Assembly: GCA_951799405.1 (NCBI GenBank)
Contig: OX637339.1
Coordinates: forward strand, 17,050,001-17,114,000
Length of the DNA: 64,000 nucleotides
Direction: 5' to 3'
DNA from: Agapetus fuscipes
Taxonomy: Eukaryota > Arthropoda > Insecta > Trichoptera > Glossosomatidae
Shown here: positions 53,801-62,131 of the stretch, piece after piece
Position numbering within the stretch: position 1 is the stretch's first letter
How the letters are laid out: each line of letters opens with the position of its first letter
The notes under the pieces: model-generated
Database searches by the model: none
Told to the model about the DNA's origin: nothing
What the model saw: the letters and a program-made list of their open reading frames with translations, nothing else
Position numbers and translations under genes: made by a program

Positions 53801-56800
53801 GATAATCTACTTCAAACTTGAGTTTGTTGGGCTAACTTATTTAAATTTAAAGATTTCAGTTTCAATTTTTTACCATGGTTTTTGTGAGTGACCTTTTACG
53901 TATAACTATTAAAAAATATGAAAATAAATTAAAAATTCATAAAATTATAACACTTACTGCTTTTTGGTTATAAGAAAAACTAAGCATAAAAGCAGTAAGT
54001 GACAGATACTACTTTTTTTCTTAGCAAATGTACAATTAAAGAGGCAGTAAGTGCTTTATTTCTGCTTAAAGTGATTTTTATAGCAATGAAACAAAGCAGG
54101 TTAACTTAAATAATTTACTTATCTAATCTAAGCTGCAGAGATTTTTATCAATTCTAATCTAATCTAATGTAAGTTGCAAAGATATGTTACATTGGAGATT
54201 CACATTACATGCATTCTCACAACCAGACACGTACAAGTTTGCGCTTGCACATGCCTCATGTGAACCTACAACATAAAAACCAAATCTCAAATGGACATAC
54301 ACCCTGCAACTCTTGCCGTCCTTCCCTGAGACAGGGGTGATATTGGCAAATTGAACCATTTTTACAGCATGGGTGGTCAGCCGCATACCAACCTATAAGT
54401 CAAGGAACATACACGACAATTTAAATCAATAAATAATCATTTCTATGGACATCAAAACTAAAACAAATTACAATTTTATAAACCCAAGCCGCCAACATTA
54501 CAGATCAACCGCCATTTCTATCTTTCCTTACATACTTCTTTCATTTCCTCCAGTCTTTGGTAAAGGTTTATGAATTTTTCATCTCAGCGAAGAGCAAATT
54601 TGAAAATATAAATGGTATATTTTTTGTGCTCCGCCGGGATTCGAACCCACGCCCTTCCATTCTTGCCACATATACTTTCTTCGTCAGTCTTTCCTCATTC
54701 ATTCTCTCCATATGCTCAAACCATCGAGTATGTAGTAGTTATGTAATATTATATAGAAAGAAGTACTTAAGCAAAATATTATTTTTTTTGAGATACGAGG
54801 TTTTGAAAGTAAGGCGACGATATTCTGACACCGCGAAATAATTTATGTTTTGCCAATGAATCTTTCTAGTGGAATACCTGTATATACGTATTTTACTAAA
54901 CCACAGCCACTCGTGCATTTCCGTCGATATACGAAGATATACGAGTATACCCGAAGTGTAAAATTCTCGTAACTATAGGAAATAGACCGCATGCGAAAAA
55001 TGTATCGAATCTTAAACAGCATCTCGAGCTGGCGTTTTGGTTTTCATGCATTTTTGTACCTGTTTGGTCCAGTTTTAACGTAAACGCTTGAACTCCGTTA
55101 CACCTAAATTTCGGACTCATGATTTTTTGGTCAAAAACGGAGGAGATATTATATTTAAAGCCAGTTCACGAATCCGCCACAGTTTATCCGTGGCGCCAAA
55201 GACTGGATCATTTTTTGTATGAAAATCTTTCTTTTTCCATTATTAATTATAAATTAGAGGAGAAAAAATAAAACAAGTAATGCATTGAAAACATAAAAAA
55301 TATCACTTCAAATCCTAAAAGGAAAATAAACCATTAAAAGACGACTTTAGCTACAATATTGTATGCAAAATTTGGGTACTTTTTAAATAATCATAAAAAA
55401 TCAACGAAAAGTAAAAAAAAACAACTAACAAGTAGAAAAAATAAAACTAATCAAAATGAATGTTTTGAAATAAAAAAAAGTTAGGATTTATTCATAAGAA
55501 CAGTGGAAATCTCCATTTAAGGTATCTCCGTAAATAAAATTATTTTGAATTGGTATTTTATGGAAAAAAATACCTTATTTTATGTGTTAATTTAAACTGG
55601 AGAAAAAATACTGCCTTACCATTCAAAATATGGGTTATTTTGGTCATCAAAGTTGGGCGCGCTGACCTCTCAATCACCCTTAAGGGGTAAAAAATAAGAT
55701 TATTGTTGGTTGTAGTGATACTGGGGTAAATGTGTCCACCAGCATCTGCTCCGTGCTCTTGTGATGGATGCCCTAGGTGGAGCGGGGCAAGAGGAGTGTT
55801 ACCGCTGTCGGTGGTGTTGCTGGAGGAGGCGGAGGAGTGGTGCTTGAGCCTGGCCTGCCCGCCCCGGCAGTGCTTGGGGTCAAACGCGTCCACCACTATC
55901 TGCTCCGTGCCCTTGATCTCCGCCCGGCAGAACGGGCAGCCCTGACCTTCAGAGTCCTGGAAACAATAAAAACATTCAATCAAATACGGCTCACTAAAGC
56001 AACACACAAAAAGCCGCAACTACAAATGATTAAAGTAAAATTTAAACTGGAGTTACAGTCATTTGAAATATTTACAGCTTACCTACTGACATTTGAAATG
56101 TATAAATGAAATGTGATGTCACTTGGCTGGGCTTACCTCCCAAATGCCGGAACGCGGATCCCCGCTATAAGTCTATAATCTAAGTTGTAAGGATATATTC
56201 ATTCAAAGCTCTCAGATGTATGCCCACAAACAAACATGTGTAGTTCGCGCTTACAAATGCTGATTGTGTACTTACAAATAAAATCCAAACCTCAAATGAA
56301 CAGAAGCCCTGCAACTCTTGCCAACATTCCTTGAAACAGGGGTGACATTGGCAAAGTGAACCATTACTAACCGCTCATCGTACTAATTGTGTTTTTTTTG
56401 TTTTTAAACAGCAATAAGATTGAAAATCATAAAAAATACTGATATTGGGTAAAACTACCTTCCAAGCAAGTCAAAATATTCATTTTTGAGAAAACTTAGT
56501 TATTTTTTATTGTGAAAGGCGTTTTATGAAAATTGGTTTTATGATTTAGTTTTTTATGTCCATGTATATATTATTTTTATTCTTTAATTTAAAAAATGTA
56601 ATTTGTCATGTATGTTCCTTGACTTATAGGTTGTTATGCGGCTGACCACCCATAATATAAAAATTGGTTCACTTTACCAATGTCACCCCTGTTTCAGGGA
56701 AGGACGGCAAGAGTTGCAAGGCTTATGTTCATTTGAGATTGGGTTTTTATATTGTAGGTCCACATGCGGCGGCATGTGTTAGCGCGAAATTATACATATC

Positions 56801-59800
56801 TGCGTATGGGAATGCATTTAGTATAAATGATTGATTGATGAACTTAAATGATATATTTCTTTGCAGCTTAGATTAGATTAGATTAGAAAGGCGAAAGCCG
56901 TTTATTGATTTAAATATGTCTTATTTTGTAAGAGGCTTATGCCGTAAATTAGTAAATAAAAATAAATAAATTTTGAGAACAGGAGTAAATACAAAAGATC
57001 AAGAGAGCAAGGCTATGAATTCAGCTGAATAAAAAAATGCAGGTCTTAGACTCACAATCTGCCATGAAGTGAGGCACGGTGTACAGAGGAGATGTCCGCA
57101 GGGCTCTATCCGGATGTCCTTGTCGTTCTCTGCACAGATTTTACACAGCTGAAACGTGCTTCCTGCGATACAAACAAACAAAAACAAATCACAAGACTGT
57201 TTCATGGTTGTTGGGCAACCTATTGCTCGCCCTCTCATTACTTTTCCATATTTTTTTCTTCCTTTAATAGATCTTAAAGATTTGTTTGTTGCGCTACTTC
57301 CTCGTGTGATCCACACTGCCACCTCGTCCCCCCAGTGCTTGTTTGGCTTATCTACCATCTGATTTAATGACAACCTTTAAATGATTTTGTCGTAAGAATC
57401 ACATACCACAAAATCTGCGCGAACAAAAAAAACGCAGTACCCAATAATGTGAGAGTTGTTTTTAATACTTTCAAAATCAATTTCCAGCATTCATAAGACA
57501 TTGCTCCAGTACACATACAAAACATTGCTCATGTGAAATTACCTGTGTTGTAGATAAGACAAACAAGCACGAAAGTGACGAACTATCAAGCTATCTCTTT
57601 GGAGGTCTTCCTGGGGGTCTTCTACCAGTTTGGGTTTCCTTGAAGAACGATACATGGGATCCTATCATATCCCATTCTCTTGATGTGATATTGTTCCGAT
57701 TTTATTAATATTTAATGCACAATGATTTTATCAGTTAATAGTTAATATACATCATAACTGCGCCCTCCATGAACTATAATCTACAAACAGTTTAAGCCAT
57801 GAGGGCCTATATCAACAACCTAAACCTGTGCAGTACAAAATGCTCCAAAAAATGGTTGAACATCATTATGAATAGTGAAGAGTAAAGAGGACGATATTGA
57901 CTAGTTCCTCACCCATTTCACAGTAGAGTTCATATTGCTCTTGCGTGACAGCTATGTGGTCTTCACTGGGGGACTGGACGGCCCACGAGAGGTCAGGGTT
58001 TGCGTCACGGCCATCCGGATACAAGTAGCTAAAACACAAATACAAGAAATGGTAAAGGAACTGGAGAGATGTTTTCCGGGATCTGTTGCCGTGGTCTGTG
58101 GGAGCTGGAGTTTCTGGACGTTTCTTCAGCGTGAAAGTGAAATGATGAAGATGTTATAAATTTTGAATGTGTGCCAGATGGGACCAACCTTGTATAGATT
58201 TTTTTAGGAATAAAATAATTCAGTTTCATACATATTTTTTTACATGAACACTTTATTGTTTTCGACTTTTTTTATGTGTGTAAGCGATAGCACCTATGAA
58301 ATTAGTGATCTAATAGTAAGATTTCTAATTAATAACAAAAAGAGCCTACAAAGGGAATGTCACAAGTAAGTGTAGAAGGGGAAGACTACGGAAATAAGGG
58401 GTCAATCAAATAAGTGAGAAAAATAGATGAGCATGTATGAATAATGATGAATGTCGAGGAGACGAAAGAAATTTGCAAGGGCAGATCAAAGCGGAGGCAC
58501 GTCTGCCGAGGTACCGGCCAAGTCTAGTGGTAGGCGGTACCTCCGAAACAAATTAAGAGATCTAAATCAAGAAAAGTAATGGAGTACAGAGAAGTGGATG
58601 ATGGTGGACTCACAAGCCTTCCCTGTAGCCGTCCAGCAGGGCCTGGCAGAGACTCTTGTTCTGTGGAATGGTCTGCAGGATCTCTCTCTCGGCCGTGACG
58701 TATCCGATGGCCCACTGGCCCAGCCTCGTACATGACAATCTACAAAACAAAAAACTCGTTACCACAATCCAATATGAATATCAAAACCAAACAGAAAACA
58801 TAAATGAGATGAAGTGGGGAAGAATACGGCTCAGCTTTTAAGTTGCAAACTGGACATGCGGAGATGAAGGCAGAGGATTCCTTGACTTATAGATTGGTAT
58901 GCTGTAGAAAATGGTTCACTTTGCCAATGTCACCCCTGTTTCAGAGAAAGTCGGCAAGAGTTGCAGGGTGTATGTTCATTTGAGATTTGGGTTTTTATGT
59001 TGCAGGTTAACATGCGGCGTGTGCAAGTGCAACTTATACGTGTCTCCTTGTAAAAATGCATATAATGTGAATCCCCAAAAATAAATATCTTTGCAACTTA
59101 GATTAGGATGAAGGGGAGGGCAAGGCTCAATCGAATTGTGCTGTAGTGCCATCGAAAAAGTTAAATCAATATTGTGGAAAAGCATTGATTCATCTAGCAA
59201 GGGCACAAAAAATTGGCAACGAAAAGACATTTGACAGGGTAAAACATACCGCCTAAATAAAAACGCTTATCGGGTGCCATACCGATACTAAATATTTAAA
59301 TTTCAATAAAAATCTGTACTGGTTCCAAACAGCTACAATAATAACAGTACCTCGAGTATAAAATAAGCGGAGCTCAAAAATATACAATTTATAATTTCAA
59401 TTATGCTCTTCACTGGGTTGAAAAATTCATATACATTTACCAAAGACCGATCATAAAAGGTCCCTCCAACCTTACAGCGACTGGGTCTTGCTTGAGAATT
59501 GGCACTTTCTATAACGACGACCAAACTCGCAGATGGCTCCACACAAACACACCAAATAAATTTTGCTAATATTATTAGTATTAACCGCCCTATGCATATA
59601 AACGTACGCGATACGCACCCTTTGAGTGTACCATTCCGCTACATCCCGTATCGCGTACACGCTTGAGAAAAAATAATATAATTATAAACTACAAACCGCC
59701 TGAGTTCCAAAGTCACGTCATTACAAGTCTGGACAAGTTAGTTCCTCAAGGGCAGGCTAAGCGTTCCGTTGTTTGTTTAAAGTTTTGTAATTTTTATACA

Positions 59801-60621
59801 TACTCTTCAAAAGTCTTGGTGTACGTACACTGTGGTTGCGATTCTTGATTATTTTTTGCCTATTTCTCGGAGAGTAACCTGCAGGTAGAGGGGGTTAAGC
59901 ATTACCTGAAGACGTAGCTGCCAGCCTTCCCGATGTACTTGTGCAGGCGAGCCTTCACCTCGTCGTAGGTGAGGAAGGCTACGTAGCCGGGGTGGGTCAC
60001 GGCCAGGATCTGCCAGTTGCGGAGCAGCGTGCCCCACGGCTGGAATAACCTGCAAAATACAACACACTATTTAAGATTCCAAACAGAAGAGTATGCATTC
60101 AAAATGAATTTTTAATTTTATTGATTGTAGAGGCATTAACTTTGTAATCGTTCATCATTAAGGATAAAAGAAAAACAACTTTGTTTTACGATTACTTGAG
60201 TATATATAATATTTTATACCACAACCGGTTTCGCAAACATCCGTTCGCATCATCAATTTATTTAAAAAAAAAACACAGTTTCAATTCACTCTTATTTATT
60301 ATTTATGCTCAACAGTTTTTGCCTTAAAAGGCATCATCAGGAGTAGTGACTTGCAATAAAAATCAATGAATTTTAAGTGCTGATATAGCTTTGCAACTTA
60401 GATTATAGATAGCAAGCTCGGAAAGACAAAATCAAGAAAATTATCCTCATATTTATTTAACATTCAACTCGTACCTCGTGAAGACGTCAAATTCGAAATT
60501 GGATATGTAGTCATTGCAGGTGAGGTCGATGGTGGTCTTGAGCGCCATGGTCTCCAGGCCCGAGGAGATGGGGTGCACCACGTTCAGCTCCTGCCGGAAC
60601 AGCTTCCACGGCACCAGCGTG
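42933..60621 (-). CDS. Cbl: Cbl: RING E3 ubiquitin ligase (8 exons, N-terminus outside window)
   Basis: Exons in order: 60621-60475, 60049-59906, 58739-58614, 58028-57913, 57162-57056, 55956-55740, 52441-52287, 44840-42933 (about 970 residues). They encode the EF-hand-like part of the TKB domain ([20 protein letters not shown]), the SH2-like part with the phosphotyrosine-binding Arg in [17 protein letters not shown], and the linker with [10 protein letters not shown]. Next come a C3HC4 RING ([26 protein letters not shown]), a proline-rich tail with PxxxPR motifs, and a C-terminal UBA domain ([18 protein letters not shown]). Cbl binds phosphorylated receptor tyrosine kinases such as EGFR at the membrane and endosomes and ubiquitylates them for degradation. 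The four-helix bundle exons lie right of the window. Having the UBA makes this the long isoform type. Confidence 0.96.
44950..45055. repeat. Family A fragments
   Basis: TTCTAAGCTGCAAAGAGATA and, 50 bases later, ATCTTTGCGACTTAG face each other; only the 3' ends of two copies remain. Confidence 0.45.
45060..46285. other. Cbl intron, no feature recognised
   Basis: AT-rich with many A- and T-runs. Nothing called. Confidence 0.4.
46290..46605 (-). repeat. SINE B, near full length
   Basis: Minus copy from tail (GCTTCACACATAGTG) to head (TCGGCATGGAATGCAAGCAC, CCAACTGAGTCATCGACT). Box B is degenerate. Confidence 0.8.
46760..46940 (+). repeat. Family A retroposon, diverged (tail-to-tail partner)
   Basis: ACTGACCACCCACTGTAAAA to GTTACTAGATCTTGCAAT; followed at once by a minus copy. 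Confidence 0.65.
46945..47130 (-). repeat. Family A retroposon, diverged
   Basis: ATCTGTAATCAAAGTTGCAG to CCCTGAAATAGGGGTGG, truncated where a LINE fragment begins. Confidence 0.7.
47130..47300 (+). pseudogene. LINE C-terminus and 3' end
   Basis: Reads [20 protein letters not shown] then [16 protein letters not shown] and stop, followed by the ACTACATCACGAAACGGCGC tail and ATCATCAAC repeats. It links the 10732 tail to an ORF2. Confidence 0.75.
47305..48965. other. Cbl intron, no feature recognised
   Basis: AT-rich; an 88-codon minus ORF (48316-48050) has no recognisable family. Confidence 0.4.
48970..49090 (+). repeat. Family F repeat, copy 2
   Basis: GTATGAAGACCTGTCAATCC to GGCTTCATACAATATTAG plus the GGAATTACCGTGGTGATGAG flank. 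Confidence 0.7.
49285..49507 (+). repeat. Family A retroposon, diverged
   Basis: GAGGTTGATCACCTATGCTG to TACAACTTAGGTTAGATTAG. Confidence 0.72.
49955..50228 (-). repeat. SINE D (tRNA-derived), near full length
   Basis: On the minus strand: tRNA-like head GGGGCCAAGAGGGCTGATCT, box B GCTGGTTCGATCCCCG, inverted AATAATTCATTA / TAATGAATTATT in the body, end GCATTCCTCTTCACAAATC and a long A-run (T-run on plus at 49955-49975). Confidence 0.8.
50297..50502. mobile_element. Family F MITE, copy 3 with termini
   Basis: Terminal inverted repeats GGACTATTCTTAGAC (50297-50311) and GTCTAAGAATAGCCC (50488-50502), with an inner ACTAATGATGC / GCATCATTAGT pair. The core hairpin is at 50358-50425. Target duplication not clear. 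Confidence 0.68.
50612..51212. mobile_element. Family E foldback interrupted by a SINE C1
   Basis: The plus arm begins at GGAGAGATGCTTTCCAAGAT, breaks at GTGGGAGCT (50659), and resumes at AGCTGGAGCTTTCGG (about 50985). The facing minus arm runs about 51060-51212 and ends GGCCGTGTAAGCCTAAAACT. Confidence 0.78.
50660..50982 (-). repeat. SINE C1, full length, inserted in family E
   Basis: A-run (T-run on plus), AGAAATCCTGTGCGGGAAAC tail, GTACCGCAGAGGTGTTTACG junction, C body and tRNA-like head at the high end. AGCT is duplicated at both edges. Confidence 0.8.
51478..51747 (+). repeat. Family A retroposon, youngest subfamily
   Basis: Extends upstream to GTAATTTGTCGTGTGTG and ends in five GATTA units. 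Nearly identical to 28690-28945 and 54159-54410. It contains a 75-codon frame (51509-51736) that is also open in the 54159-54386 copy. Confidence 0.9.
51750..52260. other. Cbl intron, no feature recognised
   Basis: Nothing called before the exon at 52287. Confidence 0.35.
52287..52441 (-). CDS. Cbl: Cbl coding exon (Ser/Pro linker)
   Basis: Acceptor TTATTCCAG, donor GTGGGT. Encodes [20 protein letters not shown] to [11 protein letters not shown], an acidic end. In frame with both neighbours. Confidence 0.9.
52590..52705 (+). repeat. Family E repeat fragment
   Basis: GAGAGTTGCTTTCCGTGATC to AGATGTTTCGCCCATGTTTG. A scrap of its 5' end also lies at 52497-52520. Confidence 0.65.
52754..52922 (+). 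repeat. Family A retroposon, 5'-truncated
   Basis: AGTTGTAGGGCTTATGTTCA to ATCCTTGCAACTTAGATTAT. Confidence 0.72.
52926..53130 (+). repeat. SINE B lacking its head
   Basis: Starts at box B (GGTTTCGATCCC) then GAAATGATTTCCCATTTTG to GCGGTAAGAAG. Confidence 0.6.
53135..54115. other. Cbl intron, no feature recognised
   Basis: AT-rich. The 94-codon ORF at 53607-53891 has no recognisable family. Confidence 0.4.
54119..54415 (-). repeat. Family A retroposon, young subfamily, with second tail
   Basis: Full young copy at 54150-54415, preceded by a stray TCTAATCTAAGCTGCAGAG 3' end. About four differences from 51478-51747. Confidence 0.85.
54553..54662 (-). repeat. SINE C fragment
   Basis: TCTTTGGTAAAGGTTTATGA to GGGATTCGAACCCACGCCCT. 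Confidence 0.65.
54663..54730 (-). pseudogene. LINE ORF2 scrap
   Basis: Minus frame reads [20 protein letters not shown], the same block as in 22425-22790. Confidence 0.6.
54740..55555. other. Cbl intron, no feature recognised
   Basis: AT-rich; nothing called. Confidence 0.35.
55740..55956 (-). CDS. Cbl: Cbl coding exon (second half of RING)
   Basis: Acceptor GTTTCCAG. Encodes [20 protein letters not shown] and [13 protein letters not shown], then a Ser/His-rich stretch. Two donors keep phase 1: GTGGAC at 55739 (used here) and GTAACA at 55802. The second would end the exon at 55803. Confidence 0.88.
56170..56366 (-). repeat. Family A retroposon, 5' end missing
   Basis: GTCTATAATCTAAGTTGTAA to GGTGACATTGGCAAAGTG. 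Confidence 0.78.
56370..56600. other. Cbl intron, no feature recognised
   Basis: AT-rich spacer between two family A copies. Confidence 0.3.
56603..56895 (+). repeat. Family A retroposon, with 5' extension
   Basis: Starts at GTAATTTGTCATGTATG, as in 51478-51747, and ends in four GATTA units. A 14-bp insert sits before the tail. Confidence 0.82.
57056..57162 (-). CDS. Cbl: Cbl coding exon (first half of RING)
   Basis: Acceptor TATCGCAG, donor GTGAGT. Encodes [20 protein letters not shown] and [15 protein letters not shown]: zinc ligands C-x2-C, C-x-H-x2-C-x2-C. The E2-contacting Ile and Trp are present. Confidence 0.96.
57170..57905. other. Cbl intron, no feature recognised
   Basis: Nothing called. 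Confidence 0.3.
57913..58028 (-). CDS. Cbl: Cbl coding exon (end of SH2 and linker helix)
   Basis: Acceptor GTTTTAG, donor GTGAGG. Encodes [20 protein letters not shown] to [10 protein letters not shown]. The two Tyr correspond to the regulatory linker tyrosines (Y368/Y371 in human CBL). Confidence 0.95.
58055..58150 (+). repeat. Family E repeat, single arm
   Basis: CTGGAGAGATGTTTTCCGGG to TTCTTCAGCGTGAAAGTG; a deletion removes the CCCATCGTAGACATG part. Confidence 0.75.
58614..58739 (-). CDS. Cbl: Cbl coding exon (SH2-like core)
   Basis: Acceptor TTTTGTAG, donor GTGAGT. Encodes [16 protein letters not shown] to [10 protein letters not shown]; the binding Arg codon is split across the previous junction. 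Confidence 0.95.
58876..59106 (+). repeat. Family A retroposon, internally deleted
   Basis: TTCCTTGACTTATAGATTGG to TCTTTGCAACTTAGATTAGG; lacks the GCGGCTGACCACCCA segment. Confidence 0.78.
59365..59580 (+). repeat. SINE C2, head lost
   Basis: CGGAGCTCAAAAATATACAA, C body, then CACCAAATAAATTTTGCTAA and (ATT)n. Confidence 0.72.
59581..59880 (+). repeat. Family G dispersed repeat, copy 2
   Basis: Collinear with 4115-4424. It ends only about 25 bases from the Cbl exon at 59906, inside the donor-side intron. Confidence 0.72.
59906..60049 (-). CDS. Cbl: Cbl coding exon (EF-hand / SH2 boundary)
   Basis: Acceptor TTTTGCAG, donor GTAATG. Encodes [20 protein letters not shown] to [10 protein letters not shown]. 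Confidence 0.96.
60060..60470. other. Cbl intron, family A scrap only
   Basis: A tail fragment (TTTGCAACTTAGATTATAGA) at about 60388; otherwise nothing recognised. Confidence 0.35.
60475..60621 (-). CDS. Cbl: Cbl coding exon (EF-hand region), first in window
   Basis: Acceptor TGTTGCAG, donor GTACGA. Encodes [20 protein letters not shown] to [14 protein letters not shown]. Upstream exons lie beyond base 64000. Confidence 0.95.
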
Positions 60622-60954
60622 CTGCAACACACAACAACATCTCATGTAACAAGCCATCACACTGTCATAATAATCTGCGAGACCCCCACAGGATCAACAC
60701 CGCTAATTTCTTTCATCTTGCATAGTTTCATTTAATAATTTTCGCTCGGCGACGGAAGGAAAGGTCGGTATGAGGCTGACCACCTCTAGGTTCTCTAAAA
60801 TTTGCCCTCAATTTCCAAAATGACTGCCACATTGAAATGGTCAACGGAAGGGTTGGGGGGGGGAGGGGAGAAGAAAGGCTCTTAAATTAAAAAAAAAATA
60901 TGGTCCAATTGAAATCATCCAAATGGGTAGGAGGGGAGGGTGGAAAATTTGGTA

Positions 60955-60979
60955 TCTATAATCTAAGCTGCAAAGATAT
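60955..60979 (-). repeat. Family A 3' end cut by the LTR element
   Basis: TCTATAATCTAAGCTGCAAA and GATAT, the start of an inverted family A copy, stop exactly where the LTR begins. Confidence 0.7.
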
Positions 60980-61454
60980 TGTTATGTAAATATAAATATT
61001 GAAATAAGTATGGGTAGTTATAGTTATAAGAGTCCTCATAGGTATAGGTAGGTAGGATCGATAATTGTGTATAAGTGTAGAATTCTCTAGGCTAAGTAGG
61101 TACTTGTTATAATTATAGGAATTCTGTATTACATTTGTAGGTAGGATTTTGGTTGTATCTCTAGGTAGTACGTGAAGCGTCGAGAAGTAATAATTACTCT
61201 GGAACCGTCTGGCGACTTTAGTTCTGGATCATACTGCTCTGAAGAGTATAAAGGTGCGAATGGCCTGCAGAGCGGGCCAGTATCATAGAGACTTACAAAC
61301 ACATCGAAGTCATCTGATCAGTGAACCAAAACCAAGTGGAATAATCGAGAAAGTAGTGTGAAAATAAATTTTGTAACTGTGTAAAATAAATAACTATTGA
61401 AGAAGACCTGTGTATTTTTTTATTTGAAAACAATTGAACCCTAATTTCGTAACA
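60980..61454 (+). mobile_element. 5' LTR of a Ty3/gypsy-like retrotransposon
   Basis: 475 bp from TGTTATGTAA to TTTCGTAACA; ends form TGTTA/TAACA inverted repeats. A TATAAAG box lies at 61247-61253 and AATAAA signals at 61363 and 61385. The 3' LTR lies outside the window. Confidence 0.82.
61247..61253 (+). promoter_or_regulatory. LTR TATA box
   Basis: TATAAAG, with a TCATAGAG start-like motif about 30 bases downstream. Inferred from position in the LTR. Confidence 0.5.
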
Positions 61455-62131
61455 ATTGGCGTCAGGTGCGGAATTGTCAAGAAAAATTAAGATCTTCTGT
61501 CTAAAAATAAATAAAATAAATTAAATAGTGTTAAAATGAACTTTATTCAAATTGAACTTTGTGTGAACTGACTTTTGTGAAAACAAGTGTTTAAATAAAT
61601 TTTTGTTAAAAGAAAAGACGCAAAAGCAAGTTGCTTATAAATTCTGGAACATCATATGGAACATAATTCTGGACATAATTCTGGACATAACATAATGACT
61701 ATTTTACCGCATTGAGAAAGTCATCAAATTGGACCATAGTTTTTTTTATTATTGTGTGTGATTAAAAAAAATAAAATAAATAAATAAAAATCTTGAAAAA
61801 TATTACAAAAGAACGTTCCAGATTCATCGAGAAAAAGTTTTTGAATAACTATCCTTTGTTTACAAGTGTGTGAATATACATTAAGTACCTACCTGTGTGT
61901 TTGAAAGACTTGAGACGAAATAAATAATTATGTACTATCAGACATTATTATGTAAAAAAAATATTGGTGAATTAAAAATAAATATTAAAAGACAGTACCT
62001 ACTCACAGTGTAATCAGATAAATTATTATTTTGCTAAAGTACGTATTCAAAACAGCTCTATATATAAAACTCGTATTAAATAAATTTGAAAATATTTTTT
62101 TTGTTTTGAAGTAAATTAAAAAAAAAAAAAA
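61455..62131 (+). other. Retrotransposon leader with primer-binding site
   Basis: Directly after the LTR comes ATTGGCGTCAGGTGCGGAA. The TGGCG start is typical of a gypsy-type tRNA primer site. The rest is AT-rich untranslated leader up to the gag ATG. Confidence 0.6.

Noticed and set aside
58350..58545. Possible LINE C-terminal remnant in a Cbl intron
   Set aside because: Only weak resemblance, with several stops; no diagnostic block.
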